Source: JBFIHZ01 sp041601535
Lineage (GTDB): Bacteria > Pseudomonadota > Gammaproteobacteria > Xanthomonadales > SZUA-36
Length of the DNA stretch: 8,083 nucleotides
Direction: 5' to 3'
NCBI GenBank assembly: GCA_041601535.1
Contig: JBFIHZ010000179.1
Location: 1 to 8,083, forward strand
The translations under genes were made by a program, and so were the position numbers. Within the stretch, counting starts at the first letter, position 1, and each line of letters starts with the position of its first letter. The notes under the pieces were generated by a model. It ran no database searches. It saw nothing but the letters and a program-made list of their open reading frames with translations, and was not told where the DNA came from. This document shows, piece after piece, positions 6,103 to 8,083 of the stretch.

Positions 6103-7340
6103 GCGGCCCCACCCTCGATCCGCCGCCAATCCTGCACCCGGTTCCAGAACAGCTCGGTGAATTCCTCGATCTCGTGTTCAGGGAACAGGGCGGTGACTTT
6201 CTGGCGTATCGCGTCATGCACCGTTTCAGTGGCGAAGAACCGGTTGGCTTCTTCGTCCAGGTGCGCAAGGTGGGTGTCGCAGAATTCTTCGAAGGCATCC
6301 ATATCGAAATGCCGGCGGGCCAGTTTGGTATAGCCCGCGAGTTTTTCCTCGAACGAAATATCCCTGGCGGCGATGTCAAAATAACTTTGCCAGTCGAGGT
6401 TGGTTTTCATATTGCGGTCGGTGGCGGCGCAGAAAATCGACCAGCGCAGGTTGGCCTTGATCAGCCATGGAAAATGGTAGTGCAGCGAGGTCACCTGTGA
6501 ATCAGGGCAGGCATTGGCGAAATCGATCGGGTGCCAGGTGCCGTTTTGCCGCAAGGCTTCGCAGGAGTTGAAATCCCAGCCAAAAAAGGCGTTGATCACC
6601 AGGGTCATGTCGGCCAGTTGGCTGGCCTGTTCGGGCGGCAGGAAGTCGTGGTCCATGCGGTAGCGGTCGTGCAGCGGGGCGCCCGGGTCATAATTGACGA
6701 AGCGGAATTGCGGGCCGAGTCCGACACAGCGGACGAACGCATCATTGGGCTCTACGCCTTTCTGCAGATTCATCACCCGGGTGCCGCTGATGTCATAGGC
6801 GGCGATCAGTTCGTCGCGGTTGTTGATGCCGGTGACGCCTACCCAGGCACCGCCGTCGTAGGGTTTCATATACAGCGGGTAGCCAATCTGGTCGCCGATG
6901 GCACCCAGGTCGAACAGCTTGGCGTAGCGTTTCAGGGTGGGGCTCAGGTCGGCCGATTGCAGGTATTCCTTGGGCGGTATCATCCAGGTTTCTGGTACCG
7001 GGAAACCCAGCCGCATCATGGCCGCATAGGTAGTCTGCTTTTCCATGGATTGCAGTGACCATGGGTTGTTGAATACGTACAGGTCGTTTACCAGGATGGC
7101 TTTTTTGATCCACTCACGCGAGGTGTGGTACCAGTGGGTCAGGCGGTCGATGACCACGTCGTAATGGCAATCCTGGGCCAGGTTAAACGGCTCGATGTGC
7201 ACCCGTTCACATTCGATGCGAACCGTGTCCTGGCCGATGGACAGCTTCAGATCCAACTGTTTCAGCAGGGCTTCATAGCAAATCGGCCAGCAGATATCTG
7301 CGCCAAGTGAGAGACCGATTGTTCGGGTGATTTGTGCCAC
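6099..7340 (-). CDS. ATP-grasp protein, RimK-like third ligase
   Basis: This 413-residue protein differs in sequence from the two paralogs beside glgA. The N-terminal half is a pre-grasp domain. NNPWSLQSMEKQTTY (91-105) resembles the entry motif of RimK/D-Ala-D-Ala-ligase-like ATP-grasps. GYPLYMKPYDGGAWVGV (153-169, Lys159) forms the nucleotide-binding lid. WHPIDFANACPDSQ (269-282, Asp273 and Asn276) fits the metal-binding end. The C-terminal 110 residues are charged and helical-looking, beyond the usual fold. The start is GTG at 7338-7340, supported by GGAG at 7347-7350 with 6-nt spacing. It lies 92 bp downstream of a Fes-like esterase and overlaps the next hydrolase by 4 nt. A carboxylate-amine (or similar) ligase is inferred; the substrate is unknown. 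Confidence 0.88.
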   Translation of the reverse strand: MAQITRTIGLSLGADICWPICYEALLKQLDLKLSIGQDTVRIECERVHIEPFNLAQDCHYDVVIDRLTHWYHTSREWIKKAILVNDLYVFNNPWSLQSMEKQTTYAAMMRLGFPVPETWMIPPKEYLQSADLSPTLKRYAKLFDLGAIGDQIGYPLYMKPYDGGAWVGVTGINNRDELIAAYDISGTRVMNLQKGVEPNDAFVRCVGLGPQFRFVNYDPGAPLHDRYRMDHDFLPPEQASQLADMTLVINAFFGWDFNSCEALRQNGTWHPIDFANACPDSQVTSLHYHFPWLIKANLRWSIFCAATDRNMKTNLDWQSYFDIAARDISFEEKLAGYTKLARRHFDMDAFEEFCDTHLAHLDEEANRFFATETVHDAIRQKVTALFPEHEIEEFTELFWNRVQDWRRIEGGAA

Positions 7341-7346
7341 GTCTGT

Positions 7347-7350
7347 CTCC
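7347..7350 (-). promoter_or_regulatory. Ribosome-binding site that fixes a GTG start
   Basis: GGAG on the minus strand, within CAGGAGACAGAC, lies 6 nt before the GTG at 7338-7340. It is the clearest Shine-Dalgarno in the window and decides the start of the third ATP-grasp gene. The CAGGAG context also resembles a CsrA site, which is only a weak hint. Confidence 0.75.
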
Positions 7351-7432
7351 TGCTGCCGGGCACATGATCATACGGCGTTCCGCCGGTGGCGGCCAGAGCA
7401 TGCGGCCAGCGCGCGCGGACTGTTGGCCTGGA

Positions 7433-8083
7433 TTATTCGTATACCATCCACAACGGTCCGGGAAACAGCCAGGTCAGGCCCTGGCGCAGGCGGTCGCGCC
7501 AGTTTTCCCAGTTGTGCGCATCCCGCGCCTCTTCAAATTGTACCTGCATGTTCTGTGCCTGCAGGACCGGCAACAGCGAACGGTTTTCGTAAATCAGTGA
7601 TTCGTAAATGCCGCAACTCATGTAGATTTTCTGCGCCAGCGGGAACGGCTGGTTGCGGTAGGCATTGATGAATTCGACGATGGGATCGAATACCGGGCCC
7701 TTGTCATGATGGCCGAGATCGCTGAAGGCAAAGGAGCCGGACTGTAACAACAGCTGGCCGAAGTGTTGCGGATAGAGGCTGGCGGCATGCAGGCTGGCCA
7801 CGCCGCCGAGGCTGGCGCCCATCAGGCCACGGGCGCCCGGGTCATCCACCAGGGGGAATTTGTCAGCCAGCCGCGGCAGCAATTCCTCCGCCAGGAAACG
7901 GGCGTGCTGGCCATAAGCCGCGTACTCCTTGAGGCGGTCCGGTGACTGGGTTAACGCCACGATCATGGCCGGTATTTCCTGGCGGTGTATCAGGTTGTCC
8001 AGCACCGCCTTGAAGTCGGCATAGCGCAGATAGTCCAGTCCATCGTGCACCAGCAACAGCGGGTAGGTGCGGCTGCGGCGGAA
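7433..8083 (-). CDS. Esterase, Fes / esterase-D family (5' end outside window)
   Basis: The last 216 residues of an alpha/beta hydrolase of the PF00756 type (enterochelin esterase and relatives) are visible; the frame continues past the right edge as FRRSRTYPLLLVHDG, a typical internal strand, so no start is present here. Visible residues include DRLKEY (49-54), the nucleophile elbow GASLGG (89-94, Ser91), CGIYESLIYENR (157-168) with a likely acidic triad residue at Glu161, and DAHNWENWRDRL (188-199) with catalytic His190. The HNW..W pattern is shared with the smaller hydrolase at 5377-6102. No iron-siderophore genes are nearby, so enterochelin itself is an unlikely substrate. It is the most upstream visible member of a minus-strand set, with a 92-bp gap to the next gene. 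Confidence 0.92.
   Translation of the reverse strand, partial: FRRSRTYPLLLVHDGLDYLRYADFKAVLDNLIHRQEIPAMIVALTQSPDRLKEYAAYGQHARFLAEELLPRLADKFPLVDDPGARGLMGASLGGVASLHAASLYPQHFGQLLLQSGSFAFSDLGHHDKGPVFDPIVEFINAYRNQPFPLAQKIYMSCGIYESLIYENRSLLPVLQAQNMQVQFEEARDAHNWENWRDRLRQGLTWLFPGPLWMVYE

Noticed and set aside
7380..7392. Terminator hairpin between the Fes-like esterase and the ATP-grasp gene
   Set aside because: The CCGCC/GGCGG stem is only 5 bp and lacks a T-tract.
7367..7395. Sigma-70 promoter on the minus strand before the third ATP-grasp (TATGAT at 7367-7372)
   Set aside because: The -10 is good, but no acceptable -35 lies 16-18 bp upstream and there is no extended -10; it is possible but not supportable.

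Overview
The window is GC-rich, densely coded bacterial chromosome. The style of the proteins, the glycogen genes and the CsrA-like loop motifs suggest a gammaproteobacterium, but this is an inference from family resemblance and no marker gene fixes the genus. No tRNA, rRNA, CRISPR array, transposase or prophage gene is visible.

Layout from left to right. The 3' end of malQ (4-alpha-glucanotransferase, + strand) enters at the left edge and meets, tail to tail with only 13 bp between, a minus-strand ATP-grasp ligase (525-1745). Just upstream of that ligase on the same strand, 52 bp away, is glgA (glycogen synthase, 1798-3264), so glgA and the ligase probably form one transcript. A 190-bp divergent gap (3265-3454) separates glgA from a second, plus-strand ATP-grasp ligase (3455-4675). 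This one is the same length as the first and clearly paralogous. A 701-bp non-coding stretch (4676-5376) follows. The rest is a minus-strand gene set read from the right edge: a Fes/esterase-D-like hydrolase (cut by the edge), a third and different ATP-grasp protein, and a small alpha/beta hydrolase whose ATG overlaps the preceding stop codon (ATGA).

The non-coding stretch is the most unusual part. It holds two 213-bp repeat units in opposite orientation. Each has a related core of about 150 bp between two roughly 31-bp arms that pair with each other. The cores are similar in sequence. The outer 24 or so bp of the arms are unrelated between the two units, yet pair almost perfectly within each unit. 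Two hairpins inside the core also differ between copies by compensatory base-pair changes, and their loops present AGGAA and AGGAT, giving CAGGAAG and CAGGATG. These resemble the repeats of CsrB-type RNAs that bind CsrA/RsmA, a known regulator of glycogen genes. This points to a conserved folded RNA or DNA element, not a simple insertion.

How the genes may work together: malQ and glgA supply alpha-glucan metabolism. Three ATP-grasp enzymes, which normally join a carboxylate to an amine or thiol, and two serine hydrolases around them suggest a small ligation/hydrolysis pathway linked to glycogen. Its product cannot be read from the sequence.
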